DNA of 12,711 bases from JALYUA01 sp038229875. Lineage in GTDB: Bacteria; Acidobacteriota; Thermoanaerobaculia; UBA5066; Gp7-AA6. A program made the translations under genes and the position numbers. Where the stretch lies: contig JBBROA010000117.1 of the NCBI GenBank assembly GCA_038229875.1, positions 1-12,711 on the forward strand. Direction: 5' to 3'. Shown here piece by piece: positions 6,401-12,711 of this stretch; the first letter of the stretch is position 1, and each line of letters begins with the position of its first letter. The notes under the pieces are model-generated. The model saw nothing but the letters and a program-made list of their open reading frames with translations, did not search any database and was not told the origin of the DNA.

Positions 6401-6820
6401 ATGCTCGACGTCACAACCGAAATTCAGATTCCCGAAGGCGAGCTGACCGAGCGATTCGTGCGTGCGTCCGGTCCCGGCGGTCAGAACGTCAACAAGGTCG
6501 CGACAGCGGTGGAGCTGCGCTTCGACGTCGCGCGCTCGTCGCTGCCGCAGGACGTGAAGGCCCGCCTGGCCGCGATCGCCGGCAGGCGGATGACCGCCGA
6601 GGGCGTGTTGACGATCGACAGCCGTGCGCACCGCACGCAGGCGCAGAACCGCGGCGAGGCCCGCGAGCGGCTGGCGGATCTCGTCCGCCGCGCCGCCGTG
6701 CGTCCGAAGTCGCGGCGGAAGACCCGTCCGACGAAGGCGTCGCGCGAGCGGCGCCTGGTTTCGAAAGTCCAGCGGTCGGACGTCAAAGCGGGGCGCGGAC
6801 GGGTCCGGACGGAGGACTAG
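6401..6820 (+). CDS. arfB: Alternative ribosome-rescue factor / peptidyl-tRNA hydrolase ArfB
   Basis: A 139-residue protein that frees ribosomes stalled at the end of truncated mRNAs by hydrolysing the peptidyl-tRNA in the P site. The catalytic GGQ (26-28) sits in SGPGGQNVNKVAT, the class-I release-factor-like signature. The remaining fold is visible through SRAHRTQAQNRGEARERL (about 74-91). From about 98 onward the tail is dense in Lys/Arg (RPKSRRKTRPTKASRERR), the part that in ArfB/YaeJ enters the empty mRNA channel. The length matches the family (about 140), which lacks the codon-recognition domain of RF1/RF2. The gene starts 3 bases after the permease stop with no strong Shine-Dalgarno, so it is probably coupled to the exporter genes. 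The functional link to the exporter is unclear. It may only share a transcript. Confidence 0.93.
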   Translation: MLDVTTEIQIPEGELTERFVRASGPGGQNVNKVATAVELRFDVARSSLPQDVKARLAAIAGRRMTAEGVLTIDSRAHRTQAQNRGEARERLADLVRRAAVRPKSRRKTRPTKASRERRLVSKVQRSDVKAGRGRVRTED

Positions 6821-6850
6821 CGGACTAGCGCGCGGTAAGCTTCAGTCGTC

Positions 6851-7516
6851 ATGAGAATTCCCGCCCCGGGCAGCGCCAACTCCGGCGGAGAGGCCCACCA
6901 CGAGCGCCTCCCGCCGGGCCAGGTTCTCACGGCGAAGTGGCCGGTCCTGACCTACGGAGCCGCGCCCGACATCGATCCGCGCACCTGGTCGTTCCGCTGC
7001 TACGGCCTCGTCGAGAAGGAGCTCTCCTGGACGTGGAGTGAATTTCTCGCGCTGCCCCGGATCGAGGTCACGTCGGACATTCACTGCGTCACGCACTGGA
7101 GCCGTTACGACAACCTCTGGGAAGGCATCCCCCTCCGGGAGATCCTCCGGCTCGTCCGGCCGCGGCCGGAGGCCGTCGCGGTGATGGCGCACACGGTCGA
7201 GGGATACACGACGAACGTCCCTCTTGCGGATCTGGACGCCGACGATGTGCTGCTCGCCGTCAAACATGACGGGAAAGACCTGCCCTCGGATCACGGCGGC
7301 CCCTGCCGGCTGCTGGTGCCGAAGCTCTACCTGTGGAAGAGCGCGAAGTGGATTAACGCTCTCGAATTTCTCGCCGTGAACCCCCCCGGCTTCTGGGAGG
7401 TGAACGGGTACCACCTCCATGCCGACCCGTGGAAGGAGGAGCGCTACTCCGACCAGGAGACCGACGCGATGCAGCGGATGCGCTCCGAGGCGGCGCGGCG
7501 GCTCCGCGGGCGCTGA
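6851..7516 (+). CDS. Sulfite-oxidase-like molybdopterin oxidoreductase (YuiH type)
   Basis: A 221-residue enzyme with the sulfite-oxidase molybdopterin fold. DIHCVTHWSRYDN (76-88) holds Cys79, the likely molybdenum ligand, with the basic residue following as in the family. Other family blocks follow in order: RLPPGQVLTAKWPVLTYG (19-36), WEGIPLREIL, EGYTTNVPLADLDADDVLLA, KHDGKDLPSDHGGPCRLLVP, LYLWKSAKW and GFWEVNGYH. There is no Tat or Sec signal, no heme domain and no dimerisation domain. This places it with the short cytoplasmic YuiH-like group rather than with MsrP or SorA. Its substrate is unknown. No membrane partner such as MsrQ is adjacent. The ATG at 6851 is 30 bases after the arfB stop with little Shine-Dalgarno, and a 16-residue leader precedes the first conserved block. 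It is probably the last gene of the exporter-arfB transcript. Confidence 0.9.
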   Translation: MRIPAPGSANSGGEAHHERLPPGQVLTAKWPVLTYGAAPDIDPRTWSFRCYGLVEKELSWTWSEFLALPRIEVTSDIHCVTHWSRYDNLWEGIPLREILRLVRPRPEAVAVMAHTVEGYTTNVPLADLDADDVLLAVKHDGKDLPSDHGGPCRLLVPKLYLWKSAKWINALEFLAVNPPGFWEVNGYHLHADPWKEERYSDQETDAMQRMRSEAARRLRGR

Positions 7517-7615
7517 CGTACTCCGGTTTCCCGGGCGGCCTCGTCGAGCTCCGGCCCGCGGCCGCTGTCCTTGGAGATGAAAGGGACGCGAACTCTTCCG
7601 CCGCGCCGTAAGTCA

Positions 7616-7714
7616 TCACCCGCGCGTTTGCGCGCGCCGTCCGGTTTTGTCGGACGTAGCGGAGCGGATCGCGGCGATCGCGCCAACCAACGCGAGCGCA
7701 GAAGCGAGCCGCAT
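7616..7714 (-). CDS. Possible 32-residue membrane or secreted peptide
   Basis: I do not recognise this product, and it is close to the limit of what can be called a gene. ATG at 7714 opens a 32-residue frame ending in TGA at 7616-7618. Residues 2-17 (RLASALALVGAIAAIR) look like a short signal peptide or membrane helix. The rest (SATSDKTGRRAQTRG) is polar and basic. The main support is an unusually good AGGAGG at 7722-7727, 7 bases before the ATG, comparable to that of the ester hydrolase gene. Against it, the C-terminal codons cover the two hairpins at 7621-7656, and the frame also belongs to a longer spurious antisense ORF. It could be a true small protein, the 5' remnant of a lost secreted protein, or chance. 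Confidence 0.35.
   Translation of the reverse strand: MRLASALALVGAIAAIRSATSDKTGRRAQTRG
7621..7656. repeat. Two tandem hairpins
   Basis: The first is CGCGCG / CGCGCG around a TTTG loop (7621-7636). The second is CGTCCG / CGGACG around a 7-base GTTTTGT loop (7638-7656). They start 104 bases after the molybdoenzyme stop. Either could stall transcription or stabilise the mRNA end, but neither is followed by a T-run on either strand. Confidence 0.4.
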
Positions 7715-7902
7715 CGAGCGTCCTCCTGAAGGTTTGGCGGTGATAAGAGCCCCCCGAGAATGGCCGCCGGGCGCAGGAGAGCCATTGTGTCCCTGGGACT
7801 CGCCTCGAATGGAGCGCTTTGTCCCGGTCTCCGAAAAAGAACTGCCTTCGCGCGCGCGGATGCAAGTTTCCCGGTCGGATTTCACGAGTATGGCTCCTAG
7901 AC

Positions 7903-10900
7903 TTGCGGATCGGGACGTCACCTCATTTCCGGCGCGCCGCGTTTGCGGGCTTGCTCGTTCTCCTGTCCGCGGGAGCGCGGGCGGAGCGCGCGGCGGCGCA
8001 GTGGTCCGCCCGAGCGGAAGAACGGATCGCCCGCGAAGAGACCGAGGACGAGTCCGGGCGCATCGAGGCACGCGTACGGTGGTACCTCGAGCGACACGGC
8101 GACCGGGAGCATATCGATCCCGAGCGCCAGCGCGCCCGCGTGACTGCCGAGTACGCGCGCTGGCGCGCGGAAGCGACGGCGCGCCGGTTGAAACCGCAGG
8201 GAGTCGGGGGAACGGAGTGGATCTCTCTCGGCCCGACAAACGGCGCGGGGCGCATGACGGCGATCGCGCCCATGCCGGGCGCTGCTGGAACGGCGTACGC
8301 GGGCGCGGCGGGCGGCGGCGTGTGGAAGACGACGGATGGCGGCGTTACGTGGACGCCGTTGACGGACGGGTTGCACGATCTCGCGGTCGGAGCGATCGCG
8401 CTCGCGCCCTCCAACCCGTCGATCCTCTACGTCGGTACCGGCGAAGGGGGAGTCGGGAGCGCTTTCATTCCCGGAATCGGGCTCCTGAAATCCATGGACG
8501 GCGGAGCGACGTGGATTCTGCCGGACAGCGTTCTCGCGACTTCCTTCTACCGGATCCTCGTGCACCCGACGAATCCGAACGAGCTCCTCGCGGGCACGAG
8601 CGGAGGCGCCTACCGGTCGTCGGACGGCGGAGCGTCGTGGACGAACGTTCTTCCACGCTCCACCTGGGGAGACATCCCCGACATCGTGCGCGACCCCGCG
8701 AACCCGCAGGTCCTCTACGCGACGACCTGGTGCGTGCGTCGCGACTGCACTGTTCAGAACGGAAGGATCCTGAAGTCCTCGGATGGGGGAGTGACGTGGA
8801 CTGAACGAAGCAGCGGCCTACCCCCCGGGCGCAGGGGATTTTTCGAGCGGACCTCGATCGCGATCAGCGAGAGCAACCCCTCGGTGCTTTACGCCGCGCG
8901 CGCCTTTCAGGACCTGAACACCGGGGACATCAGCTCGCACATTTTCAAGACGACCGACGGGGCCCTCACGTGGAACGAGGTCCCGGGGCTCTCTGCGGAT
9001 GCCACCTTCTCCCACTATCTCGGTAACCAATCCTGGTACGACAACGCCCTCGCGGTCTCTCCGGCCAACCCTGATGTCCTGATCGCCGGCGGCGTCAGGT
9101 ACGTCCGCACGCTCGACGGAGGGGCGACTTTTTCGAAGGACCTCGACCTGACCGTCCACGCGGACTGCCACGACCTCCGGTTTCAGGGGTCGACTCTGTG
9201 GATCGCCAATGATGGCGGGGTCTGGACGAGCACGGACCAGGGCCGGAGCGCGGTGGCACGCAACACGACTCTCGTTACGCGTCAGTTTTTTGCGCTCGCG
9301 CTCGACGCGGCAAACCCCGACCGCATCATCGCGGGCGCGATGGACAACGGAACGGTCCAGCGGATCGGAACGGGCACGGTTTGGCGCCTGGTGCAGGGAG
9401 GGGATGGGGGTGAGGCGGCGGTACATCCGTTCGTCCCCGGGACGGCGTGGTTCAGCAGTCAGGGTGCTCAGATCTACAGGACGCGGAACGCTTCCTCGAG
9501 CTCGACTCCCGCGACACAACTGGTCGCTCCGCCCCTCGAGCCGGAGGAATTCGCCCCTCTCCAGACTCTCGTCGTCCTCGACCGTCGCGAGACGCAAACG
9601 CTTTACACCGGTTCCTGGCGCGTGTGGAAGTCGCCGGACGGCGGCGACACGTGGACACCACTGCCGACGGTCACGACCGACGGAACGGCATGGGACCCAT
9701 CCGACTCGATCACCTCCATAGCCTTGCCCTCGGTCGAGTCTCCACTCATGCTCGCCGCGAATCTGGGCGGAGTTTTTCGAAGCGCCGATCGGGGGCGCAC
9801 CTGGACCGTGCCTCGCGGTTTTCCGGACGCGGTCGTCACCCACCTCGAATTCGATCCGCGGGACGCGACACGCGCCTGGGCGTCGATCGCGACGACCATC
9901 GGCCCGAGCGTCTATCGCAGCGACGACGGGGGCGTCTCCTGGATCGCGAGCGCTTCGGGATTGCCCCTCTTCGCCGCGCAGACGATCCGAGTCGACCCGA
10001 CCGACTCGACCGACCTCTTCTGTGGAACCGACGTCGGGGTTTACCGATCTACAAACTCCGGTCAGACGTGGTCCCGTTTCGGTACGGGTCTACCGAGCGC
10101 CTCGGTGCACGACGTGGCAATCCTCTCCGACGGTTCGGTCGTGCGGGCGGCGACCTATGGCCGCGGGATCTGGGAATTGCGCGTACCTCCAACAGGCAAC
10201 TCGCCTCCGGTGGCGACGATTTCCGACCCCGGTGCGGACCTCAGCGTTTCCGCGGGCACGACTCTGCAGCTGACTGGAACCGTGGCCGACCCGGATCCGG
10301 GAGACTCCGCCTCGGGGACCTGGTTCTTCGGCGATGATGCGTCCGAAGTCCCGCTGCCTCCAGGCGGAGGTGTGACCCACACGTTCCGACGCGGCGGCGT
10401 CTTTCCAGTGAGCCTTCTGGCGCGGGATTCCCGCGGCTCCCGGGCGATAGCCACGGTGATGGTTTCCGTCCGTGAGCCCGCAGATGCCTGCGCGACTCCG
10501 GAGGTCATTCCCGGAGCGGGGCCTTTTCCGTACACCATCCGCGCGGACAACCAGGCGGGGACGGTCGAGGAAGGAGACCCGACGCCCGCGTGCTTCGGGC
10601 CCAACGGCCGCAACGGGTCGACCTGGTTCGAGTTTACGCCGGCTGCCTCGGGCACGTACAGGTTTTCCCCCTGCGGCACGAACACACCGACGTTGCTATC
10701 GGTTTACACGGGCGCCGCGTGCGGCCCGTACGCCGCGATCCCTCAGGCCTGCCGGGCGGGGGCCCGGACAGACTGGAACTGCGACGACCCTGCGAGCACT
10801 TCTTACGTTGCCGTCGCCGCTTCCGCAGGTCAGACGCTCCGCATTCTGTTGTCCACCAATGCACCGGGCGCGGGAGGACTGGTTCCGCTGACGGTGACTC

Positions 10901-11526
10901 TCCCGGGCACGGCAGTGGACGCGCCCCGCGTAATGGGGGTCACCGAGTCCGCCGGCCCGCCCGCGGGGGGAACCAGCGTGATCGTGATCGGCAGCGGATT
11001 CACCGACCGGGCGCTCGTCTCGTTCGGCGGAGTAGCGGCGAGCGAGGTTCTCGTCTCGGGAGCCCACCTTCTGACCGCGCGTGTGCCGCCTCACGCGGCG
11101 GGGCCGGTGGACGTCGTGGTGACGGTGCCAGGCGTCGGGACGGGAACTCTGAAAAACGGTTTCCGATACGAGAACCCGCCGCCGTCGCCGTGCGTTCCGG
11201 GCGCGGCGACGCTGTGCCTGAACGGGGGACGTTTCCGTGCGGAGGCGCGCTGGCGCGTCGTCGCGAGCGGGGAGAGCGGCCAGGCGAGCGCGGTTCCCCT
11301 GACCGGAGACACCGGCTACTTCTGGTTCTTCTCGGCGAACAACATCGAGCTCGTGCTGAAGGTCGTCGACGGCCGGGCGGTGAACGGGAAGTTCTGGGTC
11401 TTCTACGGGGCGCTCTCGAACGTCGAGTACGAGATCACCGTCACGGATTCACAGACGGGACAGGTTCGCGTCTACAACAATGCGAGCGGGCAGCTCGCGA
11501 GCGTGGCGGACACCGCGGCATTCTGA
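7903..11526 (+). CDS. Large secreted Asp-box (BNR/YCF48/VPS10-type) repeat protein with PKD, IPT/TIG and lineage-type C-terminal domain
   Basis: A 1,207-residue exported protein. From a TTG at 7903, residues 1-27 make a signal peptide (basic HFRR, hydrophobic AAFAGLLVLLSAGA, cleavage after ARA). After a charged helical region (about 30-100), eleven Asp-box motifs of the form (K/R)-S-x-D-G-G-x-T-W start near 142, 196, 238, 291, 349, 402, 442, 576, 626, 672 and 715. These suggest two multi-bladed beta-propellers, as in VPS10/YCF48-like or sialidase-fold proteins. A PKD-like domain (about 767-856, WFFGDD), a Cys-containing pre-peptidase-C-like domain (about 862-1005), an IPT/TIG domain (about 1007-1090, GGTSVIVIGSGFT) and a final domain (about 1097-1207; LCLNGGRFRAEARW, TGYFWFF, DTAAF) follow. 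No catalytic sialidase residues are recognisable, so a binding or surface role is more likely. The start is uncertain. An in-frame TTG at 7819 also exists, and neither has a good Shine-Dalgarno. Confidence 0.85.
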   Translation: MRIGTSPHFRRAAFAGLLVLLSAGARAERAAAQWSARAEERIAREETEDESGRIEARVRWYLERHGDREHIDPERQRARVTAEYARWRAEATARRLKPQGVGGTEWISLGPTNGAGRMTAIAPMPGAAGTAYAGAAGGGVWKTTDGGVTWTPLTDGLHDLAVGAIALAPSNPSILYVGTGEGGVGSAFIPGIGLLKSMDGGATWILPDSVLATSFYRILVHPTNPNELLAGTSGGAYRSSDGGASWTNVLPRSTWGDIPDIVRDPANPQVLYATTWCVRRDCTVQNGRILKSSDGGVTWTERSSGLPPGRRGFFERTSIAISESNPSVLYAARAFQDLNTGDISSHIFKTTDGALTWNEVPGLSADATFSHYLGNQSWYDNALAVSPANPDVLIAGGVRYVRTLDGGATFSKDLDLTVHADCHDLRFQGSTLWIANDGGVWTSTDQGRSAVARNTTLVTRQFFALALDAANPDRIIAGAMDNGTVQRIGTGTVWRLVQGGDGGEAAVHPFVPGTAWFSSQGAQIYRTRNASSSSTPATQLVAPPLEPEEFAPLQTLVVLDRRETQTLYTGSWRVWKSPDGGDTWTPLPTVTTDGTAWDPSDSITSIALPSVESPLMLAANLGGVFRSADRGRTWTVPRGFPDAVVTHLEFDPRDATRAWASIATTIGPSVYRSDDGGVSWIASASGLPLFAAQTIRVDPTDSTDLFCGTDVGVYRSTNSGQTWSRFGTGLPSASVHDVAILSDGSVVRAATYGRGIWELRVPPTGNSPPVATISDPGADLSVSAGTTLQLTGTVADPDPGDSASGTWFFGDDASEVPLPPGGGVTHTFRRGGVFPVSLLARDSRGSRAIATVMVSVREPADACATPEVIPGAGPFPYTIRADNQAGTVEEGDPTPACFGPNGRNGSTWFEFTPAASGTYRFSPCGTNTPTLLSVYTGAACGPYAAIPQACRAGARTDWNCDDPASTSYVAVAASAGQTLRILLSTNAPGAGGLVPLTVTLPGTAVDAPRVMGVTESAGPPAGGTSVIVIGSGFTDRALVSFGGVAASEVLVSGAHLLTARVPPHAAGPVDVVVTVPGVGTGTLKNGFRYENPPPSPCVPGAATLCLNGGRFRAEARWRVVASGESGQASAVPLTGDTGYFWFFSANNIELVLKVVDGRAVNGKFWVFYGALSNVEYEITVTDSQTGQVRVYNNASGQLASVADTAAF

Positions 11527-11551
11527 TCGGCGCCCCCGACGGTTTCGTTTT
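11527..11551 (+). terminator. Weak terminator-like element between convergent genes
   Basis: TCGG and CCGA surround a CGCCC loop right after the stop of the large gene. A T-rich TTTCGTTTT follows at 11543-11551. The stem is only four pairs, so this is a weak candidate. The convergent gap is just 25 bases. Confidence 0.25.
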
Positions 11552-11974
11552 CTAAGGGCAGTCGCCGAGGCGCTTCGCCTTGAAGTGCGAGACCAACTCG
11601 GCGCCCGCGGCCCGCGTGATCACCCGCTCTCCTTCGTAGCTGTCGCCGTGATACGTGAGCGAAGCCCGGATCGTTATCTCGGCGCACGTCATCGCATAGG
11701 AGGCAGAGAGGCCGTTTAGCTTGAACTCGTTCATCTTGCAGTTCTTGCCGGAGTTCTTTTCGACGTACTGGCGGCCGGCCTTTTCGTCTCCGTTCATGCC
11801 CGCGGCTTCCTCGGCCCCGACGCATAATTTGACCGTCGTCGTCGGGAGATTGGGGCGAGTGGTCGTGATCTCCCACTGTCCGGCGCGGAGCCTGTCAGCG
11901 GCCGAGAGAGGCGCGGCCGCGAACGTCAGTAACAGCGAGAACGAGAGAAGAACCGTCGTTGTGGTCGTTTTCAT
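11552..11974 (-). CDS. Secreted DUF3617 family protein
   Basis: A 140-residue exported protein of a family common in Proteobacteria and Acidobacteria whose function is not known. Residues 1-25 form a signal peptide (hydrophobic VLLSFSLLLTFAAA, cleavage near PLSA). The mature part starts with the family's opening RAGQWEITTTRP (30-41) and ends with the hallmark RLGDC. Four cysteines (51, 79, 97, 139) in the pattern KLCVG, KNCKM, MTCAE and GDCP would give two disulfides in the periplasm. HGDSYEGERVI matches the family's usual GDSYEG strand. The family length is about 140-170. The ATG is set by the signal peptide, and the Shine-Dalgarno is weak. It lies 52 bases downstream of the lipoprotein gene on the same strand, so the two may be co-transcribed. 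It converges on the Asp-box gene. Confidence 0.87.
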   Translation of the reverse strand: MKTTTTTVLLSFSLLLTFAAAPLSAADRLRAGQWEITTTRPNLPTTTVKLCVGAEEAAGMNGDEKAGRQYVEKNSGKNCKMNEFKLNGLSASYAMTCAEITIRASLTYHGDSYEGERVITRAAGAELVSHFKAKRLGDCP

Positions 11975-12026
11975 CGTTGGGCCTACAAGTGTCAGTGAGT
12001 AATGGGAGCAAAATCAGTGTCGGATC

Positions 12027-12711
12027 TCAGGCGTGCGCAGCGCCCATTTTTTGCAACGCCTTCAAGGCCATCGCGCGCGCCATTTCACGGGCCTTCGTCT
12101 CGTACTCCGTTCCCTGTGGCTTGCTCGACGCATGGATCACGTCGATCGCGCCCTTCATCGGATCGCGCTCAGCGTTTCCCGCCTGAAGGGGGTCGTCTTT
12201 TGCCAGAGCAGCCATGTTCTCGAGGGCCTTCTTCTGCTCTTCTCCCCCCATGGGCGCCGCCGTCATGTGGTTGTAAGCGTCCATCTGCGCCACCTGCTTG
12301 AGGTTGGGCGGCGTGATGGTCAGGACGACGTCGCCCGCGCGCACATACAGAAACGACATGGCGCCGAAAAAAGCGTCATCGCCGAGACCCGCCACCGCCT
12401 CTGGCTTGCCCCCGAGGAGGTTTGTGGCCTTCCGGGCCCCCGCCATCGACTCTTCCGCGTCCGAAACTCCGTGCCTGCGCTCCGCCTCGAGCGAGGCCTC
12501 CAGCATCGGATTCGCCGTCTTGTAAGTGACGTTCGACTTGCTGTTGGATTCGAGGGACGTGACCGGCGCGCCGATGATCGCGGAGACCTCTTCTTTCGTG
12601 AGGAGAGCGGGCGTGTCGATCTCGCCGGAGGACCGTCTCGCCTGCCGGGCTGGCCCGGTCGAAGACACCGCCGTTGAACCGTTCGGCGCTTTCCCGCCAC
12701 AGGCCACCATC
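12027..12711 (-). CDS. Probable lipoprotein of unknown function (N-terminus outside the window)
   Basis: I do not recognise a named family. The visible 227 residues begin MVACGGKAPNGS, which looks like the end of a lipoprotein signal peptide with the lipidated Cys at the fourth visible residue. A start at ATG 12710 would leave no signal peptide, so the gene very probably begins to the right of the window. After a Ser/Thr/Gly linker comes LLTKEEVSAIIGAPVTSLES (about 37-56), a small helix-turn seen in many substrate-binding-like lipoproteins. GLGDDAFFG then LYVRAGDVVLTI (about 107-130) resembles the core of DUF3558/LpqN-like periplasmic domains. That resemblance is only a pattern. The last ~60 residues are helical and charged, with two Met/Ala-rich stretches. 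It may form a two-gene envelope unit with the DUF3617 gene 52 bases downstream. Confidence 0.75.
   Translation of the reverse strand, partial: MVACGGKAPNGSTAVSSTGPARQARRSSGEIDTPALLTKEEVSAIIGAPVTSLESNSKSNVTYKTANPMLEASLEAERRHGVSDAEESMAGARKATNLLGGKPEAVAGLGDDAFFGAMSFLYVRAGDVVLTITPPNLKQVAQMDAYNHMTAAPMGGEEQKKALENMAALAKDDPLQAGNAERDPMKGAIDVIHASSKPQGTEYETKAREMARAMALKALQKMGAAHA

Larger units (their letters stand above)
7517..7902. other. Gene-poor intergenic stretch
   Basis: This stretch lies between the molybdoenzyme and the Asp-box protein and has no strong gene on the plus strand. It contains two adjacent GC-rich hairpins (7621-7656) and a short minus-strand ORF behind a strong Shine-Dalgarno (7616-7727). 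The promoter of the Asp-box gene should also be here, but I cannot pick out convincing -35/-10 boxes. Other open frames in this interval are Arg/Ser/Pro-rich and look like GC-driven spurious ORFs. Confidence 0.6.

Noticed and set aside
5000..6631. Minus-strand open frame of 543 residues opposite the ABC permease
   Set aside because: It is rich in Arg/Glu/His, has no recognisable motif, and mirrors the high-GC third positions of the plus-strand genes. It is an antisense shadow.
6808..6831. Short tandem repeat of GGACTAGC at the arfB stop
   Set aside because: Only two copies of eight bases cover the stop codon. This is too short to be meaningful beyond chance or slippage.
8326..10071. Calling the Asp-box protein a sialidase
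   Set aside because: Asp-boxes are structural and are shared by many non-sialidase propellers. I see no Arg triad/RIP motif or catalytic Tyr-Glu arrangement.
9447..11555. Plus-strand open frames at 9447-10337 and 10590-11555
   Set aside because: They are Arg/Gly-rich frames within the Asp-box gene, which has clear domain signatures in its own frame.

Overview
The window is GC-rich (roughly two thirds G+C by eye), with strong G/C preference at third codon positions. Most genes encode exported or envelope proteins. The C-terminal domain of the large repeat protein (residues about 1097-1207) resembles one I associate with secreted proteins of Acidobacteriota of the Thermoanaerobaculia type. That group is therefore my best guess for the host, but it is an inference. 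I see no rRNA, tRNA, CRISPR array, transposase or phage gene.

Layout from left to right. Positions 1-932 (minus) hold the N-terminal half of a secreted alpha-amino-acid ester hydrolase/CocE-type enzyme that runs off the left edge. Positions 1124-1738 (minus) encode a YdeI/OmdA-type DUF1801 protein. It is divergent from a small GlsB/YeaQ-type membrane protein at 1842-2120 (plus). A HEAT-repeat lipoprotein with an unrecognised C-terminal half follows at 2177-4027. Next comes a non-coding stretch containing an obvious scrap of the DNA polymerase sliding-clamp gene dnaN (about 4222-4344). This scrap carries a frameshift and lies directly in front of an ABC exporter.

The exporter ATPase (4356-5306) and its ABC-2 permease (5303-6397) overlap by an ATGA. 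They are followed after 3 bases by arfB (6401-6820), the ribosome-rescue peptidyl-tRNA hydrolase, and 30 bases later by a YuiH-like sulfite-oxidase-fold molybdoenzyme (6851-7516). This looks like one transcription unit of functionally unrelated members. A 386-base gap at 7517-7902 holds two GC-rich hairpins and a possible 32-residue minus-strand ORF behind a perfect Shine-Dalgarno.

The right part is dominated by a 1,207-residue secreted protein (7903-11526). It has eleven Asp-box (BNR/YCF48/VPS10-type) motifs, then PKD-like, pre-peptidase-C-like and IPT/TIG-like domains and the lineage-type C-terminal domain. Facing it on the minus strand are a secreted DUF3617 protein (11552-11974) and, just upstream of that, the bulk of a probable lipoprotein (12027-12711) whose start lies beyond the right edge.

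The most notable item is the displaced dnaN fragment. Its right end supplies, or abuts, the ribosome-binding site of the ABC ATPase gene, and it is in frame with that gene. I did not find a clear new defence, mobile or biosynthetic system.
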